Shown one piece after another: positions 63,277 through 64,000 of a DNA stretch of 64,000 nucleotides; the stretch's first letter is position 1, and every line of letters starts with the position of its first letter. The notes under the pieces are model-generated. The model did no database searches. It had not been told where the DNA came from and saw only the letters and a list, made by a program, of their open reading frames with translations. The DNA lies in the NCBI GenBank assembly GCA_900757205.1, contig CAAENA010000056.1, positions 72,009-136,008 of the forward strand. The letters run 5' to 3'. The translations under genes and the position numbers were made by a program. Source of the DNA: an uncultured Collinsella sp. Its GTDB lineage: Bacteria > Actinomycetota > Coriobacteriia > Coriobacteriales > Coriobacteriaceae.

Positions 63277-63320
63277 GTAAACCTGCCAAAAAGGGACAGG
63301 TTTATTTTGGTAGGTTTTAC
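63277..63320. repeat. 44-nt inverted repeat upstream of resolvase
   Basis: GTAAACCTGCCAAAA (63277-63291) pairs with TTTTGGTAGGTTTTAC (63305-63320) with one mismatch and one extra base around AGGGACAGGTTTA. It could be a recombinase binding site or another GGGACAG REP unit. Confidence 0.6.
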
Positions 63321-63384
63321 CTCTCAAATAGCAGGTAAGCGGGCGGCCGAGCAGACGGCAAGGTAGCCACGATTCAAATGCGAA

Positions 63385-63408
63385 GGGCGGTCCCGAAAGG
63401 CCGCCCTC
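63385..63408 (-). terminator. terminator-like hairpin after rnr
   Basis: AGGGCGG and CCGCCCT pair around 10 nt, 29 nt beyond the rnr stop. Only a short T-run follows. Confidence 0.6.
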
Positions 63409-63436
63409 CGCTCCCCCACTATGAGTCGGGATTTGG

Positions 63437-64000
63437 CTAATGGATAAGCTTAAAGTCCAAGTGCCCACGCGTGGTATTGACGCGCGAGACCTCGATGATC
63501 ACGCGCTGCCCCAGCTCGTAACGAGTCCCCGTGTCAGCGCCCGTCAGCGTAAGCGCATCCTCGTCGAACTCGAACCACTCGTTGCCCAGGCTCTTGATCG
63601 AAACCAAGCCTTCGACCTGCGTTAGGTCCAAGCGCACAAAGAGGCCCATGCTGCTAACCCACGAGACGGTTCCGGCATAACGCTCGCCCAGACGGTCCTC
63701 ATAGTACTGGGCAATCTTGATCTTTTGCGTCGCATGGCTGGCGGCATCTGCCGCGCGCTCGGCATCGCTGCATGCGCGGCAGATCTGCGGCAGAATGCGC
63801 GGCAGCGACTCGCGCCCCTTGCCGATCAGCCGCGGCGTACGGACCAGGGCGTCCTTGCCGCCGAGCTGCTCATAGGCCAACTGCAGCTTGAGTACGCGGT
63901 GCACCACCAGATCGGGGTAGCGACGGATGGGACTCGTAAAGTGACAGTAGCACGGCGCGGCGAGCGCAAAGTGGCCCTCGTTGCGCGGCTTGTACAGCGC
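63437..64000 (-). CDS. rnr: RNase R/VacB-type exoribonuclease, C-terminal part, 5' end outside window
   Basis: Processive 3'-5' exoribonuclease. Only the last 187 codons are in the window. The end of the catalytic RNB domain is recognised from HFTSPIRRYPDLVVHRVLKL, coded at about 63895-63960, followed by a C-terminal S1 domain (AGTVSWVSSMGLFVRLD, then TRYELGQRVIIEV). The basic tail common in RNase R is missing; the protein ends right after the S1 domain (HLDFKLIH). The N-terminal cold-shock and most RNB sequence lies beyond position 64000. Confidence 0.9.
   Translation of the reverse strand, partial: ALYKPRNEGHFALAAPCYCHFTSPIRRYPDLVVHRVLKLQLAYEQLGGKDALVRTPRLIGKGRESLPRILPQICRACSDAERAADAASHATQKIKIAQYYEDRLGERYAGTVSWVSSMGLFVRLDLTQVEGLVSIKSLGNEWFEFDEDALTLTGADTGTRYELGQRVIIEVSRVNTTRGHLDFKLIH

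Overview
The window reads as chromosome of a high-GC Gram-positive gut anaerobe of the Coriobacteriia, most likely Collinsella or a close relative. This rests on gene content (AddAB-like recombination pair, [FeFe]-hydrogenase, complete MurNAc salvage operon, alpha-glucoside PTS with a GH4 phospho-glucosidase, GltBD, no respiratory chain genes), on strong Shine-Dalgarno sites and on GC-rich codon use. No 16S gene is present, so the genus is an inference. The window opens inside addA (minus strand) and closes inside rnr (minus strand).

Layout. 1-6.1 kb: addB-addA on the minus strand. 6.2-11.5 kb: YerC, a holin-like membrane protein, an Rrf2-type regulator divergent from cysK, mnmA and an M42 peptidase. 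11.6-18.6 kb: a 312-nt repeated non-coding element, a FucO-like Fe-alcohol dehydrogenase, a low-GC LURP-like gene, YoaK, YgiQ, a CPBP protease and an orphan RelB/DinJ-like antitoxin. 18.8-24.9 kb: a minus-strand operon encoding a NuoF-fragment/GltD-like flavoprotein, an [FeFe]-hydrogenase, a lipoprotein solute-binding protein and a fused permease-ATPase. 25.1-29.9 kb: alpha-glucoside PTS operon (IIA, LicT-type antiterminator, IIBC, GH4) with a leader that looks like a RAT antiterminator overlapping a terminator. 30-33 kb: second copy of the repeated element and a DEAD-box helicase with an RG-rich tail. 33.4-36.7 kb: FHA protein and a membrane Ser/Thr kinase with a DUF6273-like ectodomain. 37-40.2 kb: copA-copZ-csoR. 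41-54 kb: amidohydrolase, a PD-(D/E)XK/DUF559-like gene, a hypothetical gene, gltB-gltD, a broken gpmA and an Nramp transporter. 54.2-57.9 kb: rubredoxin, flavin reductase, TPR protein and smpB, tRNA-Gln and tRNA-Glu, an ArsC/Spx protein. 58-62.4 kb: murR-murQ-murP-mupG. 62.6-64 kb: serine resolvase and rnr.

The most striking feature is a family of 59-nt palindromic units confined here to 33.2-54.1 kb. Each unit has a left arm close to TGTCTCGATCTGTAACA, 25 variable bases, and the reverse-complement arm. I count 17 units at six intergenic loci (1, 4, 2, 3, 3 and 4 units). Within a locus the units repeat every 79-81 bp, with unrelated 20-22-nt spacers. This is as regular as a CRISPR array, but the units are palindromic, the spacers are short and no cas gene is present. 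I know of no described family that matches. Two of these arrays bracket a gene with an endonuclease-like C-terminus. A second unexplained element occurs twice, at 11.6 and 30.1 kb: conserved blocks at fixed spacing around a divergent 185-186-nt core, able to form a long-range stem. Several GGGAC-containing hairpins of REP/BIME type are also scattered between genes.
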